64,000 bases of DNA from Lottia gigantea (Eukaryota > Mollusca > Gastropoda > Lottiidae). Under the pieces are notes generated by a model that made no database searches, had not been told where the DNA came from, and saw only the letters and a program-made list of their open reading frames with translations. This document shows positions 1 to 14,915 of the stretch, piece by piece. The stretch spans positions 726,720 through 790,719 of the forward strand of contig NW_008710834.1 of assembly GCF_000327385.1 (NCBI RefSeq), written 5' to 3'. Positions within the stretch are counted from its first letter, which is position 1, and the number at the start of each line of letters is the position of its first letter. Position numbers and translations under genes: made by a program.

Positions 1-3000
1 CTACATTTCAAGTGTTTATTCTTTCTCAAGTTCAGATTAATTTAACAAGATAATTAAAATTCGGAGATTTAATTTAAACCGTATCGATGATAAATTAAGG
101 GATATTTGTGACATGCTTGGACAAAGAAAATGTACCTAAACATCTTCCAATTACTAATTGAAAACAAACACATAGTCCAACAGGTTCGTTTCCCTTTCAT
201 TTCCTCAGAAAACTTTTGTCAATAGTCATCGAAGTGTTGCATATACTAAAGATTATTTTACTTATATTGAAAGGGAAATAACTGTGTGATTATTTGAGGT
301 GGAAGAACAATTGGACCTACAATTGCTGAAAATGAAATAAATGAGTTTTACGTCCTACTTTTCTGTACATTGGGCTTATGAAGACGGGGCAAAGAACGCA
401 AGAGCGTCTCATTTCAGTAATGATACAGAAATATAATGGTGATCTTGGCATGGGTCAAGATCAAACTTAACATAAAGCAAGACCAATGCAGACGATCAAC
501 ATAGTTGGGAATTGGATTACCTTTCCCCACAGTCACTCCACAAAACGCTTCGAGTCGATCATCGATGCTTTGCTAGAGCGAAATCCTAACGATTGAACGA
601 ACGCGCTAAATGAATTTCATCATGTTCTTTCCGATTAGGGCATATATCAAAAAAACTCATACCAATTTATTCCCGTATTGCGCATTCGGTAAATGTTAAG
701 ACTGAACTTTTCCATTCGGTGAGAAAATATTCTAAGCCATTGTTGATTTGTCCCTTTTCATTAAAGAACACTTTGACATATGAAAGCAAGCAATATAATG
801 ATATTGTACTTATTAGAAATGTCATAGACCTATGTCAGCTATCATACAGACTATAAATGCCATTAAATCTTTTAACAAAATATAACCAAATCTTCAAAGT
901 ATACACCTGGATTAGTTCCCTTAGCTCAAGTCCTTGACAATAATAGGTGGAATTAAGAATATACCCAAATATTTTCGCAGATGTTACCAATCGCGAGTAT
1001 GACACGTTTTGTTTGTACCTTATTATTTTACCGTTATACAAAATAACCATATTCTATTGAATAAGACAGCTTTTATTTTTTTGACACATGAATAGAACGA
1101 TTCTTTTAAGCACTTAGCGAAGAGTTGATGGTCATCAGTGGTCATTACTAGTGGTCATCTTGTACCTGACACCAACACTACTGACCACTGGAGCGGAGTT
1201 TGATTTTCAAACTGTTAAAATTCATCCAAGGATGTAATTGTCAATTGAATATCGTTTGTTAAAAATAATCATTGCTAGATAATACCACAATTATAAACAC
1301 ATTGTCAATCTGAAAAAAAGTGTAAACTTTGGTATTATCTGTGTTCAGATACCAGATAACGACCTCAAACATTTAAAAAGTTTAAAATTTGACATGTGTT
1401 TTGTTCGAAGGTGTAATTATAATGTTGACAACTTTAGAAGCTGTGAATCGATAATTGTCCGTTTAATATCGCCAATTGTTTGACTGATTGCCTATAACGT
1501 TTATGACACTGTGAATATCCTACCCTAGCACCTTGTGATAATCGTCGTCATTATTTCACCTTATCTACCTTACTTGTTATTTAAATACCATTTCGAGTAT
1601 ATAATTGTATTTATCACACTACGATTATAGAATCCTGTGATATGTCATGTTAAAGGTGTGGTATATAATTGTTCAATTTATTACAAAAATATATGGGTTT
1701 TTTTGTAGTTTGGTATTAAGTGTTATTGTACATGTAGGTACCTTCTTAGTTTAACCATATTTTATTGTAAAATATTACAGCGGGATTGAGACAATTATAT
1801 ACAATAAAACACTAAGATATATGGATATACTACTTCTGCATTTATTACATACTACGTTGCTTATTAACACTGTATAATCTGTTATCCCCGTTATTTTAAG
1901 TCCACTGGTAGGCTATATTAGATTCAAGAAGCATGCTGAAGACAAGACAATTTATAATTCCTTAACAATAGACAGGCTTATGTTGGGAAATTATCTTTTT
2001 AATTTCGTTTACAAAACACACTACGTTTCTATATATTAAAAACGAAATCATTTAACAACTTATGAAAAATCCCATAGAAATTGAGAATTTGGGGGGCATG
2101 GGAAAATGTTGACGTCCAGCCAACCAACTGTTGTTTATAAGTAAAATAACAGTTATATTTGAATATTCTTTTATATCTACCAGGCAGCTGGCCTATAGAA
2201 ATTGTTACGTTTTATTTTTTTGAACAAGTCTAGTAGATATAAAGCGATTGTTCACGTTGTTTAAGATGAGAATATAATTCGTTCAAGGTTTGATGGTTAT
2301 ATTATACATCGCACTAGGCGTTACTTATCAGTCACATACCAACATGAATTCATAATAACATCAAAAAAATTGTATGTATTTGTTGAAACACGTTGACACT
2401 CGAAGTAAGTCGCCCACCTTACGACACCTGTATGGAAATGTGTTAGCTAAACAGTGATGGCTTTATTCATAAGTTGGGTAACTGCTGGTGGTGAACGACA
2501 ACACTGGTGGGAATTTTTTCTCTGAATTCTACCTCAACATTTTCTCACGGATTTATAAGCTGTTACTTTTTTTTTCTTAATTTATGCACTTAATAATATA
2601 CAACAGAATTAAAGGAACATGGAATTCTAAGGAATATTAATTAAACACAAAAAGGAACACACTCACACACCTATACGCTCGTTGCATGCCCGCCACAGGT
2701 TGTTTCATTGGGCAACACTGTAACCTAAGGCATTAAGCAGTTTCAAGATTCGTTTAGCGTATATGTAAGAAGCGTATGCTATGCAGACTCAGCCTATGCA
2801 GGCAGATGAAGATTTGACATGATCTGTCATGTCATCGCGTGATCCAGAATAGCTGGCTTCACTCCCCACAATACTTATCGTATACTTGTCAAATTAGGCT
2901 TGGATACCTAGATCTAAGAAATTAAGAGAGACCTTGTGGATGACAACATCTTTTTCTATCTATGAGTTTACAATGAATATATACCATTACAATGAATATA

Positions 3001-5500
3001 TACCAAAGAAACATTACTAGCGATATGGACTATTGAAAGGGGTGTCTAGTTGACAATCTCAGTTGCAGACTGGCATCTTACGCTCTCAAAGGGTCATAAT
3101 GTTCTGCCTAGCCATAAGCACCCCAGGGTACTCATTTCATAGGAGCCTAAATTCGATACCGTGTAGTCGACTTAAAGCTTAAACCTTATAGGTTATAGTA
3201 GACGAATGGAAATAAGAATGGCGATTACCTGAGACATGACTGATAGATTCGTTCTGGACTGCGTGCATGTAGTCAGGGTAATTTGTAGCTGCAGAACATG
3301 GTTCGCTCGGGGTATTAAACGTTTGCAAATGATTATGACAGAACACCTGTACATGGATTCTCACGTCATAGACTATCGATTATGAAATTACGTGTATAAT
3401 AATATAATTACTCAACAATAGCCTGGTTTTCTACCATATCTAACCATCCCCTCCCTTAATTCTTAACTTTAACAAGACATAATTAAGTCTATGGGGATTA
3501 TACATTGTAATAAATGCACGTCTGTGCACCTGTAAGCATTAAACCCGAAGCCTGTCATGCCATATTCTATTTAGTACGGACCAAACAAAAGACCTTCAGC
3601 TGATGTAGGAAGTATACGAGTAAGTGCAGTTAATTAACTGTTTGGTTGAACACCATAAAGCAATTACTGATTATAAAAGGTCAATGAAAAAACTGGAAAT
3701 TTAGTGCAAGAATAAAACCAGTCATACAAAACACAGCCGAGCAATAAAGTCTTTAGTATTGAAATACAATATGATAAATATATATTTAGATGGTAGATAA
3801 TAGGTCAAATATAAAACATACCACTATCAACAATGCATGATATATGAGCTCCGGACATTGAAATAAGTGACAGTGTATATCAAATATGAAACTGGCAGAT
3901 GGTTTTGAAACATTTTCCCACCAGTCTCAAAAACTTGAGGAATGTAGCTAATATCCAGGTGAGGTTTGAAACACCAATGTCCAGGCCGGCACGTGTCATA
4001 AACGTTCGAGTGTAGATTCGAGTCATGTGTGGTCTTAAGAAAAATTTGTTCCAGTGCCCGTACTGGAATTCCTGAAAGATCTGCTTCTATTTCAAAATAG
4101 ATAATATACAAGTAAATGCGCTTAGCTGTATAACAAAAATTTCGAGCTCCTTTGGCCGCCTTTACCAAACGAATTGAATTTGAATTAACTTCTCTTGATG
4201 AACCATGGCATCCATAAGTTAGGTTCTTCTATATTAATCAAAAGGCACATCTAGTGTGTTACTGTATCTTTCAATCTGAAAACCGTTTCGAAATACAAAT
4301 TGTCATGGTCTGCCCTATTATTAGCTCGCGATGCATAGCTATCTTGCCTTTACCTGTCGTGGGAAAGTGTGCGTGAAGAGACCCGAAACGGGGGATTAAT
4401 TGTCCCGACCATCTGCTTGTAGTGTGCAGGTATTCAAAATAACGACTTTAGGTGGCTCACTTCACCTCTTAACAATACCTTCTATCTACTGATTTCAACA
4501 AATAGATCGAAATTCCTTTCTCCCTTACTCCGATTCTTACTATTATCAACAATACCCCTTTTATAAGTTACTCTATATACCCCCTTTTTTCTATCGCATT
4601 GAAGTTATTAGATGTATAGAAAAGGCGTGACATTTCAATAAATTATCATAACTGTAAATGCTATTAATGCACATCAGACTCTATTGAGAACTTCAAATTT
4701 CCTCCTTCAAAAACTTCCTTCCGAGTTAGTCCATGATATTACTAACAACGTCCTTCCAAACCTTCAGACCATTTCCTCCCAGTCAAGAAGACCACTTCCA
4801 AACCAGTGCCGATCACTTCCACATCGTCGATCCAATCCGCTTCCCCCTCCATATGATCTCTCCCCAAGGTAGTGTACTCTGAACATTGCATCGTCAAACC
4901 TCAATAGTGCCACTATGTACCACCACAGATACCGAGATTCATTCTTATCCAGACACAACTTTCAATGCTACCCGGAAACATATCGGGAATGTGATCATCA
5001 ATTAGAATAAGCTATACAACTTAACAACCGCGATCAGAGGGTAACAAACTTACTGACACAATCCCAGAAACAACCGAATCACCTCCTGTCCCATCTGAAC
5101 CAGAATACCAAAGACAACCTTACATACCCTCCAATCCATTGCACTACTAACGAAGCCAATATATTGGAACCGTGTGAAGAAGAATGTGTCTTGTTGATGA
5201 TGTCTGCTGATTCCAGAGACAACAAACCATATTAACATAGATCGGTTAATTCAAATTGTGGCATTTGATAAGAATTTATCAGCTCCGCGCTGACATATAA
5301 TTTCCAGAAAAAAAAATTAAAGCATGCAAACTTGAAAAATTATGCCTCAAGATAACTTTTTAAGAGTAGATTTCAGGTGCAGATCAGAAGCTAAAGGTAG
5401 CCAAGACAGCAAGCTAATATACGTTTTGACAAATATCTGAAAAATAGTGCTTTCCTATAATATTAAGATCAAATTTCATTTCTATTCAAGGAAAAGGTTA
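1..5500. other. Gene-free AT-rich stretch
   Basis: No ORF here has a recognisable domain or plausible exon series. Open frames of 60-113 codons occur at the density expected by chance. The only recognisable pieces are a minus-strand SINE 3' fragment at about 331-391 and a 2x direct repeat of about 20 bp at 2970-3005. It lies upstream of the Id-like gene and could hold distal regulatory DNA, but no site was identified. Confidence 0.6.
331..391 (-). mobile_element. SINE 3'-end fragment
   Basis: This matches the complement of the 3' part of the full SINE at 62090-62460: the ATTTC-rich tail, the 'acgtcctac' block, and the stretch around 'gggctaatgaagacgggc'. It is severely 5'-truncated and diverged. 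Confidence 0.55.
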
Positions 5501-5843
5501 TAAAGGATCATAATCAAACAATCTGTTTTCTTGAAGAGTTCATTAATCTTCTCTCAAAAAAGTTTTATTAGTTTTTTGACCATCTGTGATTTTCTCTTGA
5601 AGAAAACCGAAATGATGTTAAGCAAGTTGAATAATAAAATGTGGTAGAAGTAGGTTACATCCCACTACAAGAACTATCATCTCATATATCACTGATATTT
5701 ACTATTAATACTGACTTTTAACATCCATTACAAAACTTCTACATCCATTTTATATCTTTGATCACTGGTCAAATCACCGATTTAATTGACCAATTCGTTT
5801 GACCATTGTTATTTGATCATGTAATTTAAAAAGGCAATAAATC
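5501..5843 (+). repeat. Left arm of 343-bp inverted repeat
   Basis: Reading this arm as reverse complement reproduces 8849-9191 almost base for base, with only scattered substitutions and about one 1-base indel seen by eye. The arms are separated by about 3.0 kb. They may be terminal inverted repeats of a 3.7-kb DNA element that has lost its gene, or an inverted duplication. No clear target-site duplication was seen outside the arms. Confidence 0.85.
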
Positions 5844-8800
5844 GCAATGAACTTCTAGAATGGACACCATTCAAGAATTTTGAAAAGTTTAGACTATAAG
5901 ATAATGATTTCAAAAGACTAGTTGCTTTTGGCTTGATAGATTTTAATGACCGTACTTAATCATATAAAAATCTGGAGAATGGAAATTGAAAGTGTTTGAT
6001 GAGATCGCTACCTCCCACTCTGATCCTACAATACCCACATAGATGGTCTTTTTATCTCTTAGATCAGATCTTGATCCGCCCATAATCCCTTACTAATTGT
6101 CATTTAGGGGTCAGTGTTTAATTTTATTTCTATCAATAAAGGGCAGACCGTGGCACAATACCTGTGAGATTTGAGGGCCGCTACCTTTGATGAGCCCACT
6201 TGAAAGCTAATCACCGCAGGGTATGTACCTTCACCTTAGAGATGAACATCAAATTGTTGTCCGAAACATTCTTACACCCTCTACCTACCACATACAGTAG
6301 CCCAACCATTCAATCCATTGGCGATGTGTTATTTTCACAAGCAAGGTAAAGGGGTATCATCCTTAGGATGCGGTAGCGATCCGCCTACCTTAAATGACTT
6401 GTAAAGGGGTTTTCAAAACTATTAATCTGTGTCGGTGACATTGCTCGCTTTCATTCAGTCTGTGGATCTTGCAATTCCACTGAAGTTGGTGTTCCATGAC
6501 GTCGAATACGGTAATAGTAGGAACCAGAGACAGCAAGCCGAAGAAAGGTCCGATTTTTCAAGCAGAGCAGCTTCAACTTCTACTTTTTCAACTTTCGAGT
6601 CATCTTTAATAGTTTTAGTACACAGGGTCTAGGTTTATTGTCCCATTCGAACGACGCGATGCTAGCACCCAGATCTGCATGCTTAGAGGCCAATACCACT
6701 TCAATAAATCATTTTAGCAGAATTGTTACGCGAATGGTTCAAACTGGTTCTTTTTGAGATGGTTGCCAGTTTTCGGACTACACAAGAAAATAATGTCGGT
6801 ATTTTGAAAAGCATCAAAGATAAGTATTAGGGTTGAAGATAAGCAAACATAATAAATTGAACATAGATAGTAATAAAACGGACATACAATTCTATGTTAT
6901 CTTGCTGTAGGCCATGTTTGGTCAAGACGAGACGTCGCTGACCACAACAACAATAAAAATGTAGCCATTTATTCAAATGACCAATAATGAGATTCTCTCT
7001 GGAGGCTTAAACGAGATAATATACGTGTTAAGCCTGCTGTGTCGGCAAGCTTTTAAACATTTAATACTTTTTCTATGGTTTTGTAATTACTCTCGTAGCC
7101 TGATGTGGAAGGAGGGTTTTTTGAAAACTAATTGTGGTAGTACCTTTCTTGATGAAATGAGGCCTTTTAACGGAGCGTTATAGCATTAAATATATTAGTA
7201 TGTTATACCACTTTTTATTATGAAATACTTACTGACTTATGATTGATATACTTCCTCATGTGATAAATTCATTAGCTGCTATCAATTTTTCACCAAAATG
7301 TTGTTTTTGGATTTCGGGTTTCGTTTTGCGGCTCGGATCGTTAGTAGCCTGGTTTATAATTTATTTTTCCTATGTTTTGACTAATCAATATTTGCATTCT
7401 TAATCTACAAAATCCAACCTGTACAACGTCGGGTGTCATTTTGGGAATGGTTTTATTTTCATTTTCCACTTTCTTCTTTTGATGGATATCCGTATACCTA
7501 ATGTTCTTAATTTCACATTAATTAGCTAGATCGTGCTAGAACTTTAAAAAAAATTGATATATGGTTACGGGCGAAAATGTAATTTTCATGCGGTGATTCT
7601 TATCTTGTAAGACATTGCTTATGAACTCGATTATAAATTATAGATTATAGTGAGTACACCTTTGTTATTATTGAAGAGTCAAACATTGGACACAATCGGT
7701 TAATCTTCAACACTTAACTGTGAAGATTAGCTGCGGTGTTTTTTAAGATAATTTTATCTACATGGTTTAAATGTAAGGTGTAACTGTAAGGAGCCGGTGA
7801 CCTTTGATCAGTTTTTTACAGAGAAAATTAGAATATCAGTATCCTAGGGTGTTGGATAATTGAGACTATCGAGATCTTATCTACAGATTGGTCTCAATCG
7901 GGGAAAAATTGGTGCGAAAAAACCATTGCCTTAAGATAATGGTCGTTATTTTACTTCAAAATTACTACGCTGTTTGACTGAAGTGATTTTTCACCTTTTT
8001 GTTTCTGTCTTACTAAGAAATTTTCATTGAGTTTTTTAAAAGAGTGGAATCTTGTCTTGTGTGCATACACATTATTGCTGCCTGTCATGATATTTTCATG
8101 TACAGAAAATAACAATGCAGAACATTTGTAAAGGCATCTATAAGCTATCTGAACCTTTTCCGTCAGAGGTTTAAAGTTTCTATTATTTATAAACACTATC
8201 CACAGTGTACAAAGAAAACAAATCCTCTTAGAATCTTTTTTAATTATACTGTTATTGGAAGTCATATTTTGAAAAAAGTAGTGACTGAAAAGACCCCTTA
8301 AAAACCCCACATATCAGCAACGACACATTTACAAGGGCATAGACGCACAGAGTGGCAGTGCAAATGGACGCATCTAAAGCGCCTGAAAGCTAAAATCAGC
8401 TATGCCTTAAAATATCACCATACAGATTGGTCCTTCATTAAGAAACCATCTTCAGTAAACATCAAATTAAAAGTTTGCTTAATACAAGTTTGACTGTACA
8501 CACGTTCTGAATTGTTTATGGTTGTATTGCTCGGTCATCCATTCTATGGCGTATAGACACAAATTCTCTTCGTTATTCTTAAAAAACTCTCTATCGAAAA
8601 CAATTACATCGATGCATATTTAAGTTTCTTAGATCTCTTTCCTTCTGTATTTACCAATATTTCAGGCGTTTAAACCCAATATAAATATTTTCCAGCCATG
8701 AAAATAAGCAAATATACTCTTTTCATTTTAAGTAACGTAGTGGAAAATTCCAATGGAGCTTTGTCACCTTCCTTTTCTTGTCCATTCCTTCATTTACCTG

Positions 8801-8848
8801 ACCATTCTTTTGATGATTGCCGCCGAGGTCACAGGGATGACCTTTCTG
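5844..8848. other. Spacer between inverted repeat arms, no gene
   Basis: About 3 kb between the two 343-bp arms. No transposase-like ORF was recognised; the longest open frames are about 60-120 codons and look random. A short diverged minus-strand SINE piece may lie at about 6626-6665. Confidence 0.55.
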
Positions 8849-9191
8849 GATTTATTGCCTTTTTGAATTACATGATCAAATAACAATGGTCAAACGAATT
8901 GGTCAATTAAATCGGTGATTTGACCAGTGATCAAAGATATAAAATGGATGTAGAAGTTTTGTAATGGATGTTAAAAGTCAGTATTAATAGTAAATATCAG
9001 TGATATATGAGATGATAGTTCTTGTAGTGGGATGTAACCTACTTCTACCACATTTTATTATTCAACTTGCTTAACATCATTTCGGTTTTCTTCAAGAGAA
9101 ATCACAGATGGTCAAAAAACTCATAAAACTTTTTTGAGAGAAGATTAATGAACTCTTCAAGAAAACAGATAGTTTGAATATGATCCTTTTA
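8849..9191 (-). repeat. Right arm of 343-bp inverted repeat
   Basis: This is the near-identical reverse complement of 5501-5843. A transcript crossing both arms could fold into a hairpin stem of more than 300 bp with a 3-kb loop. The high identity implies recent duplication or ongoing homogenisation. Confidence 0.85.
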
Positions 9192-12100
9192 CGCCTATTC
9201 CGTTGAGTAGATATGCGATATTTCTTGACGCTGAAGCAGGTTGGTTGTATTGGGATATTGTATAAAGGCCACAACTCGCTCTGTGTTAGGGGGAGGTTTA
9301 TCAGAACCACAATAGCAAAATGACCAAAAATTATCTGGAGTTATGGAGTTCGGTTCGAGTCAAGAGTGGTCCTGCGCTTTCGGATTTTGGGGTGCAAATC
9401 AAATGGGCAAACTCCGAAAAAGCACGTCTATTCGATCCGAAGACAGTTAAAGATGAGTTCTATATATATACGAATATAAAGTAGAGGTGTTCTAATGACT
9501 TGGGAAAATACCAGTTTGTCTCACATGTCCATAATTATTTGATAATTAGCTAAATTAGAAGAGAATTACCAACACAGTGACCGAACAAGATCATAATGAT
9601 ATTATTAAAGAACACATGAGTCATTAGAAACACCAATTAATCAAATAGTTTGCTTAATTTGACTAAAAAATAAGGAAACCCTTCTTTAACCTAGGCCCCC
9701 TGTAATACGGGGTTGTTCGTAAATAATGAAATAATAGGAGCAAATTGCATAATGCTCTGTCCTGGTAAAATTTCCGACATTGTACACTTCCCTTGTCTTC
9801 AATATTCTTCTAAGGATCATAGAAGTAGGATGTACCCAGTATCATTTATGGTAAGCCGCCAGAACAACTATAAATGGCGACAGTCTCTCTCTTTCGTTGA
9901 TATTTTGACTTTGAGTCTTTATTGTACTCTAACAATTTTCCTAACAAAGGTCCGTTCTGAAGGTAGTAATTTTATCAAATTAGAGAGTTTCATGTATAAA
10001 AATGAAAATAAGAAATTGTGGATTATCGAAATCTGAGCAATATGACATTCTCTTTGGGATTCTCTATCCAACAATTTCGTATTTTTTTTTCAAGAAATGG
10101 GTTTTACATGATATGCTGTAATTGGTACAAATACTACCTTTAGAACGTAACTTTGGTAAAGAATTATCTTGATTTCAATGTACACTAAAAGATCAGAAAA
10201 AAGATACGAAATTCTCATCTAACTTTTATGAGATTGACTCTCTGTAGTCTGTGGTTGAGGTAGCCAAAATACTAGCTAACTCGATATTAAAAGTTTTCGA
10301 TATCGCTCTGAGAAAAAGAGAAGGAAGCAGCTTCCAAACAAATCACTATTTGCTACCACATTGAGCTATTGTTTTGTTTATTAAAGGCAACAATTATCTT
10401 TAAATGTCGTGTGGCTTCAGTGTTTAAAAGAGACCTAAAATGAAACTGTAATTATATGTTTCTCAAATTATACACGCGATTTTTTGTGAAAATTAACAAA
10501 ATATTCACAAAGCTATCAGATTAAAACGACAATAATTTATAAAAATTGGAAATAATTTTGTTACCCCACCTACTGTGCCATGTGAACTAAAGCAGATTTT
10601 TCTGAAAAGCTTTTAAATCATTTAGAAGTCTTCCTGTTGTTCAGCCAGATTGTCATTTACAGATGATAGAACGAATCAAATTCACAAAACATCAATGTAA
10701 AGTCAACTATCTCGTTTAGCAATCGGTAATTTTGTATTTAATGCGTTCTACCCCCATGCCTACCCACGTTCCCCGTCCATCACGTGTGAAGTACTTATTG
10801 TGTTGTCCCATCGCTGATCTGCTCAAAAATTTCAACTCGGATGGTATTCTGTTATAGAGGCACGTTTCGACTGCCGGCACCCATTCATCTAATTTCTTAT
10901 GCATGTCAAATTTTTGGCATGTTGTGCGTGCCAGGCGTTACCTAATGCAAAACTTTGGGTCTAAGCCCATTGCTTTGTCTGAAATGACGTTAAAAGTTAA
11001 AGTGGGCGATAATCAACAATGAATTCATTGATGTCATATGATAATTGTTTCATGTTGTACCGCTCAAGCAGGTAAAACGTAACCCATTTCACATTCACGA
11101 GGTCAACAAAAGCACAGTGACACCGAAATCCCATCTACATTAGCTTTTAGATTTGATTGACTTTGAATGGAATTCAAACAATTCCTTTTACTTCGGTCAA
11201 TTGAAAAGTTTCATATCGCTAGTATTAACTGATCTGTGGATTAGACTGTAATATGATACAGGTTAAACTGTTGGCACGGGTTTTTAAATGCTTTATTCTG
11301 TATTTAAAGCGCTGTAATCAAGCATATTGGTTACCTGGTCACAATCCAAGGGATAAGAATATCTGTTTTTTTAATGTTTATCTGACCGCTTACTAAATCC
11401 CCTATTATCTGTTCTAATCCTAACCTGTAAATCATGTCTTTTCTAACATATGATCATATCAGCATGAGAACAGATTTCTACCATATTATTTACAAATTTA
11501 TTGAAAAGATACGGTGTCAAAAGGTCTCCCTGCAGCATTGATCATTTTAGAAAACCCCAAAAATACAAATTGTTGGTTGGTCACGCAAGATATTCGAAAG
11601 ATTTTTACCAGTTATATAAGTAATATTTAATTTGAATTATTATGGTTTTTTTAGGGGGGGGGGGGGTGAATTTTGTATAAAGTTACTCGAAAAATTCAAA
11701 TAACGGACAACAGGTTATCAAACTTGATTGTCAAACTCGATTAACACAATTTCATTGTATTCATACTACATCTTAGGAACTATTCCCGACTATAACTGAT
11801 AATGCCAAATACATTTTTATATTTTTTATATTTTAAGAATGAAAATGACAATGTGAGTATTATTTGGGACCAGTTTTGACAGATTTAATTTATAAGTTTT
11901 GAGAAATCTATTGTATTACTGTGCTCATCACCTTAGTGTGAGCTTCATTTTACATTGCGCATATTTGTGTTGAACATTCAAAGAACTATACGCCGGATGA
12001 CAGTAACTTGCGTCACAGCAACTTGCGAATTGAATGAGCATATGTCGTAAAAACTGGTTATGTTATGGTTACTTTTTTTATAATAGACACTTGAAGATAT

Positions 12101-14626
12101 CTTCTTTAAAAAGTGAAACACTTCAGTTGCATGTTAAATGTTTTTGTTCGATTTTAACCACCATTATTTTGCAAACTTCAAATGAATTTCGAGATTTATT
12201 AATAACGAATTAGTGAAGTGTGAGACAAAGCCCGATACAACTTCCCGTGGATCGTTCTCTTTTATGTACATAAACTGCTGTGAAACAACCATAAGGGTAT
12301 GTACACATCATTCAAAAAGGTTAAAAGCAACATTAAAGAGAACATACGTTTAAACAGCTGAAACCACAACGTTTACGATGCACCCAAGTTCCAGAGAACA
12401 ACACGACCCGTATTTATGATAAATCATTCGTCCGTTTGCTAGCTTTTCGTCAACGTTCTGGTCGCGTGTGATAATTTCAATATGAATTTTTTAAACATTA
12501 ATTATAATGATATTTTTCCAGAAATATGTAACTCGGTAATAAAAGAGATAAAGTAATGGCGGCACTGCTATTTGTGGATCTTGTTTCATGAGACAGAAAA
12601 ATTGATCACCGAAGTTTGCATACATGCTGCTGTTAAAACATCCCGAAATAAATTATAATATACGTCTATAGGCACATTATTTCTTATATTTCTTTACTCC
12701 TCTAGATATATGTTATAAAAATCCTTGGATTATTTATCAAAGCAAGTCTAAGAATCGCAAAAATGAACTTTGCAGTACCTCTTTAAATTAGTTTTCTCTT
12801 TATTTTCAACAGAGGTAATTTCTTTTCTTTGATTTGTCCGTTGTACTTATACAGTTTTAATTTAAAACTACGAATATAGAAACTGATTCTGATTCAATGG
12901 GGTAATAGAAGTATTTTTATTACGACAGCGATTTAAGCGCACTCTTTAACGATTTTTACAAAGAAGCACTTATTTGTCAGAAGGTAGGTATCGGAACAAT
13001 ACAAAAGCTTCTGCATAAATTCGTGTCCAGATGCTGGTCATATCATAATAGCACTGTAAATTATTGGTACTTAAATATAGCATATTACTATCAGCTGCTT
13101 GTTTAGTGCCTTTGTTTAGTTCGGACACCAATGATCAGTTTTAAACCAATGGTACCATCACAGAGGTTACCATATGATATTGATTCCAATGGTACATCAC
13201 CTGCAGATCACTGCCATATTTTAATAATAGGCTTAGGAAATGGTACATCGCACTTACAAATTAATTGTAGGTTTTTTCTAAAAACCTTATGTAATATGAA
13301 GCTTCGTCCCTCATCTTAAGACCACATTATTTAAAGGGTGGGCAATTTGAAAACCACATTTCTCTGTTTGTAATGTGAAAGCAATTTAGAAAAAAGAAAA
13401 TCATTGTAAAATATACTCAATCGGCATCAAATTAAGCCGTGAAAGACGAAGTACTTAGACTGACAGTAGCATAGGGGAGGACCATCCTCTGGAATAAAAC
13501 CCCAGAGATAATCGACGACGGGGACAAAATGGCGTCACCGCAATTATATTAATCAGAAAGGTAGATTGAAGACTGACAGTTCTTTAACTATAAGTCCTAA
13601 TGTTTTAAAATTGATAATAGCCCATTTCCCGCTGGTGATACTAGTTTCTGGTATGAATTTCAATATTAGGGCACACCCAGTAGCTACGGTAAAAAATCTG
13701 CCGGCTAACAAATATCATCAATGCAATAACACCACACTCCATTACTTGCTCTTCCGAACATTCAAATCTGGTTACGGGCCTTAAATGGCCAGCTATTTGA
13801 ATGGGACGTAGGAACAGAGTAAGCAAACACATTGAACAAAGGTACAAAGAAACACTGAGAAAAAGGCTGAGAGAAAACTTATTTGGTAATAGGACAAAGT
13901 TTGTAACACGTGAATCTAATATGATCAAGAGTGTTTATAAAAATAGCAATTCTATTATTGTGGAAACGACAAATTCTTTACTGCTTTGTTCTTGTGAGTC
14001 GCGTCACGGAAATAGAAACCTTTTTTTCTTTAAAATGAATGAGGGATTTTTATTTTTAATCCATGACCACAAATTTCTGTACACAATGAAATCGGAAATA
14101 GGTGAAACCGCAGCTGCCAAAAATGTTACAAAATTCTACTCCTGTATATAAACCATTCTAATGCATAATCTCACATACGTCTGGCGGGGGAGGATAAGGG
14201 ATGGTCGATGGTACACATGGGCATACAGTTTTCACCTGTCCTATTAAAGCTGTAACACCTTTGTGGAAGAAGTCGTTCAGCTTACATCCTATGAATCAAA
14301 TTTTTAATCTCTAAAAAAATCACACATAATGATGAAGAAAAAAATGGTAGAATTTCATTCATAGGAAATAATGAATGAAAAGCGTATAGCTACGAGAATC
14401 TGAAAATATAACCATATACCACCTGACGATTAAATTCATTAAGATACTTGAAACGCTTAAGAGGGCTAAGATGGTGTTATCTATCAAATCTTTAAACGAC
14501 ACTTCACAGAATTTTAAAGTGGCTACGTCAAGAATTCCGATTAAGTCTAAATGGTTTTATACATTATATAACTTCCAAATATGCATTACAATGTAAGATG
14601 GATCAATCACATTCAGCGACTTATAT
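9192..14626. other. Gene-free stretch with small repeats
   Basis: No supported gene. It holds a MITE at 9447-9689, a plus-strand SINE scrap at about 9752-9800, and a run of 13 G at about 11654-11666. Open frames around 9713-10036, 13641-13928 and 13801-14151 overlap on both strands or show no domain, and are treated as chance. Confidence 0.55.
9447..9689 (+). mobile_element. TTAA-bounded MITE, copy 1 (short)
   Basis: Starts TTAAAGATGAG and ends CTTCTTTAA. The internal blocks ('cagtttgtctcacatg', 'aattagctaaattagaag', 'aatcaaatagtttgctt') are shared with the copies at 32515, 52303 and 53854. The piece is 243 bp, shorter than its relatives because the middle is missing. TTAA at both ends suggests a piggyBac-type non-autonomous element; that family assignment is inference. 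Confidence 0.75.
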
Positions 14627-14915
14627 CAGGTCGAGATAATATCTTCGGATTTTTCAACCCGGCTCCCCCTGTCAGTGATGCAGGTAAGAGAGGCTGACAT
14701 GGAAAAAGCGTCCAGTCGTTCGGATGGGACAATAAACTGAGGTCCCTTGTGATACACGTGATGCACGTATAGATACCTGGACAGTTGGAAATCGAAAAAG
14801 AGCGGGCTGATAGAGCTGTCCTGGCAAAATTTCCCTCATTGCACCCTGTATAGCGTTGTCCGTCTTCAATAGCCCACATGGTGCAGAAAAATAGGACGTT
14901 AAACCCCATTCATTT
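14627..14915 (+). mobile_element. 5'-truncated SINE copy
   Basis: Collinear with the body of the full SINE at 62090-62460: 'ggtcgagataat', 'tcagtgatgcaggtaagag', 'gacatggaaaaagcgt', 'cagttggaaatcga', and 'ctgtcctggcaaaatttccc', ending in ccattcattt. The tRNA-like head is missing, as expected from incomplete retroposition. The minus-strand open frames here (up to 98 codons) are shadows of the repeat. Confidence 0.85.

Noticed and set aside
14613-14909. Minus-strand frame of 98 codons
   Set aside because: It lies wholly inside a truncated SINE copy and runs antisense to it.
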